Below are positions 10,603 to 20,710 of a stretch of 64,000 nucleotides of DNA, in pieces. The position numbers and the translations under genes are program-made. The stretch's first letter is position 1. Each line of letters starts with the position of its first letter. The DNA is from Siphonodentalium dalli. Lineage: Eukaryota > Mollusca > Scaphopoda > Gadilida > Siphonodentaliidae. The DNA lies in contig CP136062.1 in assembly GCA_032622095.1 (NCBI GenBank), forward strand, positions 35,466,918 to 35,530,917, given 5' to 3'. Below the pieces are notes generated by a model. The model was not told where the DNA came from. It saw only the letters and a list, made by a program, of their open reading frames with translations, and did no database searches.

Positions 10603-10762
10603 TTCGGTATGAAAGAAGAATGGGAATATCTGGGAGGGGGTTTTATTGAAAACGCGCGGACGTCGTCGACGACGTCATGCGTTTTTTTTCTCCAAATTTC
10701 TCCAAACGTCAAATCAGCTGTGTTTCTTTTTTGTCAAAAACATCATATTTCTATGAATAAAA
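10603..10762 (-). promoter_or_regulatory. Upstream module of gene B with CRE-like palindrome
   Basis: Contains 'gacgtcgtcgacgacgtc', a perfect 18-bp palindrome with two TGACGTC-like halves (10659-10676), and the 'gacaaaaaagaaacacagct' block shared with the other upstream modules. Nearly the same sequence precedes B' at 12540-12700, although there the palindrome is partly decayed. Confidence 0.5.
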
Positions 10763-11018
10763 CACCGATTTGACTCGTGAAAATTTTATCTGTACCATTT
10801 TACCATTATCTCATAACATTTCACTGAACGGCAATTTCTACAAGTGCATTTTACAACGCTATCGTCTTCGAATTTATTCGAAGACTTTCGCTTTTGTTAA
10901 AATATGCACTGGTAAAGTTGTACAATTTACTAATGTCTCGATTTTTCTCGGTATCATTCTAAGTTCAGTTAGTCCAGCGAACTCTGGCCCACCCCCTCGC
11001 TCGTCGTCACTCTGCGAG
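10763..11018 (-). repeat. Internal copy of the terminal module, truncated
   Basis: Inverted copy of 8925-9235 with the 'gtcttcgaa' stem at 10864-10885. After 'ttagtccagcga' it jumps straight into a short piece of hairpin-array sequence (ctctggcccaccccctcgct) and stops near 11018. So 8540-11018 alone is bounded by terminal sequence on both sides. The abrupt junction points to deletion or recombination. Confidence 0.7.
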
Positions 11019-11390
11019 AGTTTGACTTGCATGCAAGTGACAAAATGTGTCGATGCTTTGTGGGTGGCGGATGCCTGGCACATTAATAAAGAGCGTGACG
11101 GATGCCTGACACATTAATAAAAAGGGTTTGGATACTCAGTACACAATGCTTCAGTGTTTGGTGTGGCATTTACCATATCACGCATGTAGATCATAGTTGA
11201 CGCTCTTTATTAACTCCATGTGTAATAGCCATTCATTGTGATTGCATGGGAGAATCAAAACAAAATAGCTTAAATGTGGCCCCTTGCACAGTTCTCAGCA
11301 GTCATCGTCCGTGTCAGAGCATAAAAGTGACGCGCTTTTTCATCACGTCGTCATTTCACTGACGACTGAATAACGCACCGAACGCTCACA
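11019..11390. other. Interval upstream of gene C
   Basis: Holds a short direct repeat ('ggatgcctg.cacattaata', near 11068 and 11099) and two 'aataaagagcg'-type motifs (about 11087, and inverted near 11200). Just before gene C come 'cataaaag' and 'catcacgtcgtca' (11341-11352), resembling the CRE-like part of the other upstream modules, so the last ~80 bp may be the gene C promoter. Confidence 0.4.
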
Positions 11391-11970
11391 ATGGATCCAC
11401 GATTGCAGAGTAACAACATACAACATTTACGAAAATTTGCATTAGAAGTTTTTAAAGAATACAAAGTGGATATCACCATACGGTAACTGTTTTAGGTGCA
11501 ATTCGAGTTCCCATTGGGCTTTTCAATGTGATGGCACTACGAAAAAGAAGATTGGTCAGATGAAAAAATCATCATCATTGATGGTGAGTGAATCTACTCC
11601 TCGGAAGTCTACTTGGACGCACACATCAGACAACGATTATCTCACACCATATGATGTTATGAACATTGATCAAACTGAGACATTAACTAATGAGATAGCG
11701 GATGTGAAAGCTGAAAGTGGGGAACAATGCAACTCAACCGCGATAACAATTAACGAGATCGCGGATGTGAAATCTTAGAGTGGTGAATTATACGCCTCAA
11801 CCGATGTGTCAAATGATGAAATCACTATTCTAAACACGGAGGATTCGCAGATGGTAGTGATAAAAGCGCGGACGATACTGAAATTAAGCAGAACACTTTG
11901 CCTACCAGAAAGAGAAAAAGACGTTTATCGCGATAATCTTCCAAGAAAGTTAAAACAATTGGTGAATAAA
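11391..11970 (+). pseudogene. Gene C, broken CCHC zinc-knuckle gene
   Basis: An ATG at 11391 opens 31 codons to TAA (11484-11486). In the next frame, directly at that point, lies a perfect CCHC zinc knuckle, C-x2-C-x4-H-x4-C (11488-11529). It is followed by a hydrophilic, acidic stretch with a diverged internal repeat (N-E-I-A-D-V-K near 11690 and 11752) and a TAG at 11776-11778. A third frame further on has an acidic segment followed by a basic R-K-R-K-R-R cluster, then another stop. AATAAA lies at 11965-11970. The gene therefore carries at least one frameshift and one or more premature stops. CCHC knuckles bind single-stranded nucleic acid; in this element the protein may have packaged or chaperoned nucleic acid, which is inference. 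Confidence 0.6.
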
Positions 11971-12139
11971 ATATTATTGATTTAATTACTTGTTAAGTTT
12001 TTTTTTTTTTGGGAGAAATTATGTAAACATTCTCTCCAAGTTCAGGAAGAATGAAAAAATCGTACAGTAGCAATTTCAAAGCATATCTTTTGAACAATTT
12101 GGGTGTCCCTGAAAATGGCCGTTTTAATTGTTTGCTGAG

Positions 12140-12499
12140 TCAATAAAATTCAGACAAATCAGGATAAAGTCCTCCCTTGTTGTATGTGGGTTTCCAGTAT
12201 GGATCCCACACGTATTTCGCTGCCTCAGTGGTAATCCACCTTGGCAGCTGCAGTGGTCTTGGAGGATTATATTCAGACAAATCTGGATATATTGCCCCCT
12301 CCTTATACGTGGGGTTCCACTCTGGAGTTTCCACATACACCTTGGGAGGATTAGGTCTCCGACTTTGCAGGAATTCTTGAACTCTAGCTCTAATGGCTAT
12401 CTTATGGCTCTCCGAATCTCTAACATTCTTCTGCCAATGCTTTAATCGAGCATCGGCAGAGAATTTTAGCAACATTTTCTCTTTTAGTTTAGAGAACAT
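12140..12499 (-). CDS. Gene D, 119 aa protein with a duplicated W-x-P-T-Y motif
   Basis: The frame runs from ATG (12499-12497) to TGA (12142-12140). The open frame extends upstream, but the extension runs through the upstream module shared with gene B, so the start at 12499 is preferred. Residues 1-50 are basic and helical-looking. The rest is proline- and tyrosine-rich, with two copies of a motif W-[NK]-P-T-Y-x-x-G-x-x-Y-P-D-L-S-E-[YF] at residues 61-77 and 102-118. No family is recognised. It is convergent with gene C and divergent from B'. Only one copy exists here, so selection cannot be judged from the window. Confidence 0.5.
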   Translation of the reverse strand: MFSKLKEKMLLKFSADARLKHWQKNVRDSESHKIAIRARVQEFLQSRRPNPPKVYVETPEWNPTYKEGAIYPDLSEYNPPRPLQLPRWITTEAAKYVWDPYWKPTYNKGGLYPDLSEFY

Positions 12500-12700
12500 T
12501 TTGAAGATAAAAAAACGATACACTGCGCTCCATATTATATGAAACGTTTTATTCATAGAAATATGATGTTTTTGACAAAAAAGAAACACAGCTGATTTGA
12601 CGTTTGGAGAAATTTGGTAGAAAAACGCATGACTTCGTCGGCGACGTCCGCGCGTTTTCAATAAAAAAAACAGATATTCCCATTCTTCATTGATACCGAA
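12500..12700. promoter_or_regulatory. Bidirectional upstream module between genes D and B'
   Basis: D reads leftward and B' rightward from this interval. The B' side repeats the B upstream module (gacaaaaaagaaacacagct; ttgacgttt; a decayed cgtcg palindrome). The D side has an AT-rich 'ccatattatatg' 32-43 bp before the D start codon. This is the junction where the right arm meets the unique middle of the element. Confidence 0.45.
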
Positions 12701-13129
12701 ATGGATTACCGAGATCTGTATCGGAGCTATTTGGAGGATATGATGCTGGTGCGAGGTGTGTTTGGGGATGAAGCACAGATGATATGGAAGGCTTTGAATT
12801 TAGCAGAAACGGGGACTATAGATAACTGTTTTGATATCTATAGGTACACCGTTATGTTGATGACGGACAACAGAGATCGGGTGTTTGGACTGCCACCACG
12901 GTGGTTCCGACATACCAGATTGCTGGGGACATCAAGATTGATGGTGCGACTTGCGGCTACATCACTACAGCGGTCTATCATAATCTTCTCAGGGCATAGA
13001 GTTTACGAATTCTTGCCGCTCTGGGGGATACAGACAGGCCATCCATGCAATTGTGCCATTTGTTTGCGACGTTCACAATACAACTATCAGCTGTATTCAA
13101 ACCCAAACGCATCGTGCGGTTTCTTTTGA
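12701..13129 (+). CDS. Gene B', right copy, 142 aa unknown protein
   Basis: Complete frame, same length as gene B with about 13 amino acid changes (for example at residues 14, 17, 42 and 127) and no indel. All four C-terminal cysteines (116, 118, 121, 139) and the central G-L-P-P-R-W-F-R stretch are retained. It is convergent with A'. Confidence 0.65.
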   Translation: MDYRDLYRSYLEDMMLVRGVFGDEAQMIWKALNLAETGTIDNCFDIYRYTVMLMTDNRDRVFGLPPRWFRHTRLLGTSRLMVRLAATSLQRSIIIFSGHRVYEFLPLWGIQTGHPCNCAICLRRSQYNYQLYSNPNASCGFF

Positions 13130-13442
13130 ACCATCCAAAACGGCCCTTTTCAGGGCCTCACAAATTTTTTAAAAGATACGCTCTGAAATTGCTACTGTAC
13201 GATTTGTTCATTCTTCCTGAACTTGGAGATAATGTTCACATAGTTTCTTCAAACCAAATTCATTCATCATGAACTTGGAGAGAATGTTCACACAATTTAT
13301 CAAAGAATACTTCCCTAACAATAAAAAAAACCCACCACCACCCTTCATATCTATAACACGATCATCATATAGCATAATACAGAGCGTATCTTTCGTGAAT
13401 TTTAAGTGGCCCTGAAAAGGGCCGTTTAAAATAATATAAAAA
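13130..13442. terminator. Shared 3' module between B' and A'
   Basis: Inverted counterpart of 9810-10173. It has hairpins ggccc...gggcc at 13142-13157 and 13408-13423, and 'tctccaagtt'-type blocks in reverse complement near 13225 and 13275. An A-run at 13323-13330 adjoins a C-rich stretch. Confidence 0.5.
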
Positions 13443-13892
13443 TCATTTCTTTTGTTTCTTCATCACTGTTAAATCTTTCCCGAGTGATCCAAATGTTGAT
13501 CGCTTCGCAGGTTCTTTCTGGAAACCATGTACCTCAATTGGTATGTCAATCGTGTGAGGTTTCAAGTTGATTGTACATTCAACCGGTTTCTGTGTTAATT
13601 GCTTTCGTAAATCCTTCATTTCCTGACAAATATTCCGTAACAATTTTGTCTGTTCTTCCCATTGTGAACTGTTGATAACTTGGTATATAGCAGGTTGAGT
13701 CATTTGTTGTGTTTTCACCGGCGGTGTATACACTGGTTGTCGATCCGTCCGCGAATACACCATTGGTACCTCTTGCTGTTCTACCCGTGGTGTTATATTG
13801 CCTGCATACAGTGGAGTCGACATTTGCGTTGTTGCAGGAACATGGTCGTACTGCACATCAATAGTCTTGAGAAATTCCGTTACTGGATCCAT
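13443..13892 (-). CDS. Gene A', right copy, 149 aa unknown protein
   Basis: Full-length version of gene A, from ATG (13892) to stop (13443). Beyond residue 131 it has an 18-residue basic tail (G-K-D-L, K-K-Q-K-K at the end) that the left copy loses through a stop codon. The Q/P/T-rich middle and the charged helical segment are conserved. No signal peptide, membrane span or catalytic motif is visible. The basic C-terminus could bind nucleic acid or act in nuclear import; that is inference. Confidence 0.65.
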   Translation of the reverse strand: MDPVTEFLKTIDVQYDHVPATTQMSTPLYAGNITPRVEQQEVPMVYSRTDRQPVYTPPVKTQQMTQPAIYQVINSSQWEEQTKLLRNICQEMKDLRKQLTQKPVECTINLKPHTIDIPIEVHGFQKEPAKRSTFGSLGKDLTVMKKQKK

Positions 13893-14350
13893 GTTTCAAA
13901 ATAACGCTAACGTTACAATTTTACGCATGTAATAACGTTAACATCTTTGAGGATCAAATATATGGGATGCGCGGGCCTCGTTGACAACGTCATTGAGTTT
14001 TTCTACCAATTTTCCCCGAACGTCAACTCAGCTGTGTTTCTTTTTTGTCAAAAACATCATATTTCCATGAATAAAACACCGATTTGACTCGGGAAAATTT
14101 TATCTGTACCATTTTACCATTATCTCATAACATTTCACTGAACGGCAATTTCTACAAGTACATTTTACAACGCTATCGTCTTCGAATGTATTCGAAGACT
14201 TTCGCTTGTATTAAAATGCACTGGTACAGTCGCACAATTAACCAACACATCTATTTTTTTCTCGGTATTATTCTAAGATCAGTTAGTCCAGCGAAGGGGA
14301 GCGCCCTTCGCTTACCACACTGCCATTATAATCCGATAAAAATCGATACA
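13893..14350 (-). repeat. Upstream module of A' plus terminal module, right copy
   Basis: Inverted copy of 8925-9413. It includes the 'gacaaaaaagaaacacagct' block (14037-14050 region), the 'gtcttcgaa' stem (14178-14199), and the hairpin 'agcgaaggg...cccttcgct' at about 14290-14312. It leads outward into the right hairpin array. Confidence 0.75.
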
Positions 14351-14397
14351 TTCGTTCACCTTACTCTTTATAATGTAACACAACCTCTGGACAGACC

Positions 14398-14842
14398 CTG
14401 TGCGGGACACTGTGGCCCACCCCATCGCTGCGCGACACTCTGGTCCGGGCCAGAGTGTCCCGCAGGATTTGGTTTGGATTGTTTTCTGCCCCACCACCTC
14501 GCTACGCGACACTGTGGCCCGGGCCAGAGTGCCCCGCAGAATTTGGTTTGGATTTTTTCTGGCCCACCCACCTCGCTGCGCGACACTCTGGCCCGGGCCG
14601 TCACTCGGGCCCACCCCTCGCTCCGCGACACTCTGGTCCGGGCCAGAGTGTCGCGCAGGATTTGGTTTGGATTTTTTCTGGCCCACCCACCTCGCTCGTC
14701 GGCACTCTGGCCCATGGGCCAGAGGACCGACGAGCCCGACCCTGGGCCGTCACTCTGGCCCACACCCCTCGCTCGTCGGCACTCTGGCCCATGGGCCAGA
14801 GTGCCGGCGAGCGAGGGGGGTGGGCAAGAGTGACGGCCAATA
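14398..14842. repeat. Right GC-rich hairpin array
   Basis: A longer version of the left array in reverse order, with five to six palindromes. The inner ones centre on 'ggcccgggcc' or 'ggtccgggcc' with 'ggatttggtttggatt' linkers; the outer two centre on 'ggcccatgggcc'. Copy number differs from the left end, so the arrays expand and contract independently. The overlapping long frames on both strands come from the repeats. Confidence 0.85.
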
Positions 14843-14853
14843 CTACTTGTGTT

Positions 14854-15012
14854 GCCGCCATATTCGAGCCGATGTGAGCTAAAGGGCCGCCATTTTCGAG
14901 TCGATGTGAGCTATAAGGCCGCCATAATCGAGTCGATGTGAGCTATAGGGCCGCCATATTCGACTCGATGCTAACTTTGTTGCCGCCATATTCGACTCGA
15001 TGCCGCCATATT
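14854..15012 (+). repeat. ~32-bp tandem repeat flanking the hairpin element (right)
   Basis: About five units of the 'gccgccatattcga' repeat, same orientation as 8441-8535. It continues the interrupted host minisatellite. Confidence 0.75.
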
Positions 15013-17190
15013 GGCGAAAATTATGACGTAGTCTCCCAGCCTTGAACTAGTTCGTTCTCGTTGGGTGGGTGTCCATCTGCACCCACCCCTTACAAATACG
15101 GGCGGTGTTGACGGTGGGTATGCTGTTAAAATATTCACCTCCGTAAAAAACCGCATTAAACAGAAGGAATAGTAAAAATATAGACATACTTTGTTCTTAT
15201 CCCAATCAGAAATATGGCATAAACAGTATGTTATTGTCAATTTTGTCCCCTTTGTTATTTAAACAAAAGCGAAAAACGTTACGTTTCTTGGCTTTTGTTT
15301 AGATCCGGATATGGTAAACATAAAGAGCGTTATCTGTTACTGTTTTCCTGATATGGAAATAATAAAGAGCGTTTATATAATTTTTATGTGATTAACCAAT
15401 ATAATTGCGCTGTGTTATGTAAACAGAAGCACAACTTCTGTAACACGAGCAGTCTCTTGTTTACGCGCTGATTATGTTTGGCATATGAACGGCTCTCTAT
15501 ATATTTTGTTGTTCCTTCTGTTGATGGCGATTTGAACAAATATAAATAGTTCTGCAACGAACGCCGCTCGTGCGTTTAAACCAAACGGATATTTCATGTC
15601 CGGATTATGTTGCTGCACCAATGAGTTTGAATGTTGTAACTGCTTAAATGATCATCGTGGCACCGTGTGTGTATTCGAATCCGAGTGCTTCGTTCCTCGC
15701 AAACGACGGGTTACAGTGGTGGGTCAATTTTGGTTCTGGGGAATTGTGCATCTTAAATGAAAACGCCACGGACTTTTGTTTGTTAAACGACGTTTTTATG
15801 ACCAGCGATAGCAGGATAACTATTGAGGAAAATCACCATTGTATTCGACACTATGTGGAAATAAAAGTATTTTTTGGGGGTTTTGGGGGTACTTTCAAAA
15901 CACCCCTTCTGAAATAAAAACGCCATGGAATGTTGTTTCAGAAATTGTGTATTATTGGTCAGTGATGACTAGAGCACTATTAATATAAAAATCAGATTTG
16001 TACTCGAAAGTGCAAATAGAAGTCATTTTTGGGGTTTTGTGGATACTTTCAAAAAACCACTTCTGAAATGAAAACGCCATGAAATTTCATTTCAGAATTG
16101 TGTACTGTTGATCAGTGATTGCTGGAGCACTATTAATATACAAATCAGCTTCGTACTCAAAAGTGCAAATAGAAGTAATTTTTTTGGATTTTTGTGGGGT
16201 CTCTGGCCACTAAACGCCAGGAATGCGGAACTTAAGAAATCGAATTTCTCTGAGCGTTCATGGGGTGTAACAAATCCCGGGCATCAAACTTTTCGTACGC
16301 GATTGTGCAAATAGAATCCAACAGGCTCTCGGATTAACACCATGTGTGTATTCGAATCTGCATTCGTCGTTCCTCGTAAACGCCGGGTAACACTGGAATT
16401 GTGTTGACTAAAATGTCTACGTCTACGTCTACGAGTTATAATTTGTTGTGCGGATTCTACTCAGCAGTTGAATAACGATTACCCAATAATAACAAATTAT
16501 GATATATGTTTCGGATTAATTAATGTAATTTGTACCCTATATATTCTGGAACACAGTGTAAATCATTAACTCACATTGACCAGGAGAGTTGTATTTTCTA
16601 TGTATGTATCAACAAATCAATATTGATGTTTCAGTAATAGAATTCAGCAATGTCATCCCCGACAAGGGTTGTAGTTTATCGGGGTGGGTCGGGATATAAT
16701 TTTCAACAGATTAATATTTCAACCATTATTTAGTGTTAAATTTGGAACTTTTAGAACAAAATTCGAATAATTTTGTACCTTCAGTCAATGTTTTTACTCA
16801 AAGTGTAACCAGTTGGAAAATTCCGACCGTAGGGTTGTGTTAGCATAGGAACTTTCCAACAGCTCATGTTACATTGGTATTGTTTTATTTTGAAAATAAA
16901 ATGTAATAAACATTCAATTTATCTCAAAATATGTTCCAAAATAAGTGGCTAAAGCAAATGCAAAGTGGCTAAAAAAAAATGGCATTTGGCTAAAAGAATA
17001 GCTAAAAGAATTTCTGGACCAGCGTGAACACTGATTTCTACTGATAGTTGATATACATGTACGTGAACCTACCTGGGAATGGAAGAAGCAGCGATCCTAG
17101 TGCGACGATTGTCACCAAAGAGAAACCGGACAGCATCTGGAGATATAAAATCAAGAATCACAATCAATGATACCAACACCATATCCATTT
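15013..17190. other. Non-coding region with diverged local duplications
   Basis: Two 'ataaagagcgtt' motifs lie near 15323 and 15365. A ~150-bp unit ('tactttcaaaa...ccacttctgaaat...gcactattaatata') is repeated 2.3 times over 15855-16190. A 'gtgtgtattcgaatc' / 'cgttcctcg.aaacg.cgggt' block at 15665-15710 recurs at 16342-16390. A 'ctacgt' triplet lies near 16420. The open frame at 15648-15917 runs into the repeat unit and is not supported as a gene. Confidence 0.5.
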
Positions 17191-17196
17191 TTCGTA

Positions 17197-20100
17197 CGCC
17201 GGACTATGGGTGCATTAATGCCGTATACGCTGGATTCCGGGCGCATTTGAAGCCGTATCCACTGGAATCCGGGCACATTTAAACCGTAATCGCTGGATTC
17301 CGCGTGTATTAAAGCCGCACGCTGGATTCCGGGTGTATTAAAGCCGCGCGCTGGATTCCGGGTGTATTAAAGCCGCGCGCTGGACTCCGGGTGTATTAAA
17401 GCCGTGCGCTGGATTCCGGGTGTATTAAAGCCGCGCGCTGAATTTCGGGTGTATTAAAGCCGCACGCTGGATTCCGGGGGTATTAAAGCCGCGCGCTGGA
17501 TTCCGGGTGTATAAAAGCCGCGCGCTGGATTCTGGGTGTATAAAAGCCGCGCGCTGGATTCCCGGTGAATAAAAGCCCTGCGCTGGATTTCGGGCGTATA
17601 AAAGCTGTGCGCTGCATTCCCGGTGTATAAAAGCCGCGCGCTGCATTCCGGGCACATTTAAACTGTAATCGCTGGATTCCAGGTGTCTTAAACCCCTTTG
17701 CTGGATTCCGGGTGTATTAAAGCCATACGCTGGATTACGAGTGTATTAAAGCCGTACGCTGGATTCCGAGTGTATTAAAGCTGTATGCTGGATTCCGCGT
17801 GTATTAAAGCCGTACGCTGGATTCCAGGTGTATTAAACCCCTTTGCTGGATTCCGGGTGTATTAAAGCCGTACGCTGGATTCCAGGTGTATTAAACCCCT
17901 TTTTGGATTCCGGGTGTATTAAAGCCATACGCTGGATTACGAGTGTATTAAACCCCTTTTTGGATTCCGGGTGTATTAAAGCCCTTTGCTGGATTAAGAG
18001 TGTATTAAAGCCGTACGCTGGATTCCGAGTGTATTAAAGCTGTATGCTGGATTCCGCGTGTATTAAAGCCGTACGCTGGATTCCAGGAGTATTAAACCCC
18101 TTTGCTGGATTACGGGTGTATTAAAGCCGAACGCTGGATTCCAGGTGTATTAAACCCCTTTGCTGGATTCCGGGTGTATTAAAGCCATACGCTGGATTCC
18201 GAGTGTATTAAAGCCGTACGCTGGATTCCGAGTGTATTAAAGCCCTTTGCTGGATTCCGAGTGTATTAAAGCCGTACGCTGGATTCCGAGTGTATTAAAG
18301 CCGCACGCTGGATTCCGCGTGTATTAAAGCCGTACGCTGGATTCCAGGTGTATTAAACCCCTTTGCTGGATTCCGGGTGTATTAAAGCCGTACGCTGGAT
18401 TCCGAGTGTATTAAAGCCGTATACGCTGGATTCCAGGTGTATTAAACCCCTTTGTTGGATTCCGGGTGTATTAAAGCCATACGCTGGATTACGAGTGTAT
18501 TAAAGACGTACGCTGGATTCCGAGTGTATTAAAGCCGTACGCTGGATTCCGAGTGTATTAAAGCTGTATGCTGGATTCCGCGTGTATTAAAGCCGTACGC
18601 TGGATTCCAGGTGTATTAAACCCCTTTGCTGGATTCCGGTGTATTAAAGCCATACGCTGGATTACGAGTGTATTAAAGCCGTACGCTGGATTCCGAGTGT
18701 ATTAAAGCTGTATGCTGGATTCCGCGTGTATTAAAGCCGTACGCTGAATTCCAGGTGTATTAAACCCCTTTGCTGGATTCCGGGTGTATTAAAGCCGTAT
18801 ACGCCGGATTCCAGGTGTATTAAACCCCTTTGCTGGATTCCGGGTGTATAAAAGCCATACGCTGGATTACGAGTGTATTAAAGCCGTACGCTGGATTCCG
18901 AGTGTATTAAAGCTGTATGCTGTATTCCGCGTGTATTAAAGCCGTACGCTGGATTCCAGGTGTATTAAACCCCTTTGCTAGATTCCGGGTGTATTAAAGC
19001 CATACGCTGGATTACGAGTGTATTAAAGCCGTACGCTGGATTCCGAGTGTATTAAAGCCGTATACGCTGGATTCCAGGTGTATTAAACCCCTTTGCTGGA
19101 TTCCGGGTGTATTAAAGCCATACGCTGGATTACGAGTGTATTAAAGCCGTACGCTGGATTCCGAGTGTATTAAAGCTGTATGCTGGATTCCGCGTGTATT
19201 AAAGCCGTACGCTGGATTCCAGGTGTATTAAACCCCTTTGCTGGATTCCGGGTGTATTAAAGCCGTACGCTGGATTCCGAGTGTATTAAAGCCGTATACG
19301 CTAGATTCCAGGTGTATTAAACCCCTTTGCTGGATTCCGGGTGTATTAAAGCCGTACGCTGGATTCCGCGTGTATTAAAGCCGTACGCTGGATTCCGAGT
19401 GTATTAAAGCCGTACGCTGGATTCCGCGTGTATTAAAGCCGTATACGCTGGATTCCAGGTGTATTAAACCCCTTTGCTGGATTCCGGGTGTATTAAAGCC
19501 GTACGCTGGATTCCGGGTGTATTAAAGCAGTACCCTGGATTCCGAGTGTATTAAAGCCGTACGCTGGATTCCGAGTGTATTAAAGCCGTATACGCTGGAT
19601 TCCAGGTGTATTAAACCCCTTTACTGGATTCCGGGTGTATTAAAGCCGTACGCTGGATTCCAGGTGTATTAAACCCCTTTGCTGGATTCCGGGTGTATTA
19701 AAGCCGTACGCTGGATTCCGAGTATATTAAACCCCTTTGCTGGATTCCGGGTGTATTAAAGCCGTACGCTGGATTCCGCGTGTATTAAAGCCGTACGCTG
19801 GATTCCGCGTGTATTAAAGCCGTATACGCTGGATTCCAGGTGTATTAAACCCCTTTGCTGGATTCCGGGTGTATTAAAGCCGTACGCTGGATTCCGGGTG
19901 TATTAAAGCCGTATGCTGGATTCCGGGTGTATTAAAGCCGTACGCTGGATTCCGGGTGTATTAAAGCCGTACACTGGATTCCGCGTGTATTAAAGCCGTA
20001 TACGCTGGATTCCAGGTGTATTAAACCCCTTTACTGGATTCCGGGTGTATTAAAGCCGTACGCTGGATTCCAGGTGTATTAAACCCCTTTGCTGGATTCC

Positions 20101-20706
20101 GGGTGTATTAAAGCCGTACGCTGGATTCCGAGTGTATTAAACCCCTTTGCTGGATTCCGGGTGTATTAAAGCCGTACGCTGGATTCCGCGTGTATTAAAG
20201 CCGTACGCTGGATTCCGCGTGTATTAAAGCCGTATACGCTGGATTCCAGGTGTATTAAACCCCTTTGCTGGATTATGGGTGTATTAAAGCCGTACGCTGG
20301 ATTCCGGGTGTATTAAAGCCGTATGCTGGATTCCGGGTGTATTAAAGCCGTACGCTGGATTCCGGGTGTATTAAAGCCGTACACTGGATTCCGCGTGTAT
20401 TAAAGCCGTATACGCTGGATTCCAGGTGTATTAAACCCCTTTGCTGGATTCCGGGTGTATTAAAGCCGTACGCTGGATTCCGGGTGTATTAAAGCCGTAC
20501 GCTGGATTCCGGGTGTATTAAAGCCGTACGCTGGATTCCGCGTGTATTAAAGCCGTATACGCTGGATTCCAGATGTATTGAACACCTTTGCTGGATTCCA
20601 GGTGTATTAAACCCCTTTGCTGGATTCCAGGTGTATTAAACCCCTTTGCTGGATTCCGGGTGTATTAAAGCCGTACGCTGGATTCCAGGTGTATTAAAGC
20701 AGTACC
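17197..20706. repeat. 29-bp minisatellite, about 120 units
   Basis: The core unit is 'gctggattccgggtgtatta' + 'aagccgtac' (29 bp). Two main variants alternate: one ending aagccgtac and one ending aacccctttt/aacccctttg. A 31-bp form has 'gccgtatac'. The first ~450 bp have GC-rich variants (aagccgcgc). Reading frames through it are repeat artefacts. Confidence 0.95.
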
Positions 20707-20710
20707 CAAT

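Larger units (their letters stand above)
8540..14849. mobile_element. Unclassified 6.3-kb element with hairpin-array ends and mirrored gene arms
   Basis: The ends are inverted: 'agtagtattggccgtcactc' on the left is mirrored by its complement on the right. A possible TGTT target duplication lies at 8536-8539 and 14850-14853. The order is: hairpin array, terminal module, gene A (+), gene B (-), upstream module, terminal module again (truncated), gene C (+, broken), gene D (-), upstream module, gene B' (+), gene A' (-), terminal module, hairpin array. The left ~2.2 kb and right ~2.3 kb are inverted copies. The same kind of upstream sequence precedes A, B and D and the same kind of 3' sequence follows the convergent pairs. 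No polymerase, replicase, integrase or transposase is visible. GC-rich self-complementary ends recall linear DNA viruses with hairpin termini, but the proteins are not recognised, so the classification stays open. A deleted, snap-back-like derivative is the best reading of the layout. Confidence 0.7.

Noticed and set aside
12500-12661. Longer start for gene D, 54 codons further upstream
   Set aside because: The extension runs through the upstream module shared with gene B and contains no conserved protein feature.
14312-14882. Overlapping frames of 86-249 codons in the right hairpin array
   Set aside because: Same reason as the left array: stop-poor, GC-rich repeats, not genes.
15648-15917. 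89-codon frame
   Set aside because: It runs into a 150-bp tandem duplication and has no splice or homology support.
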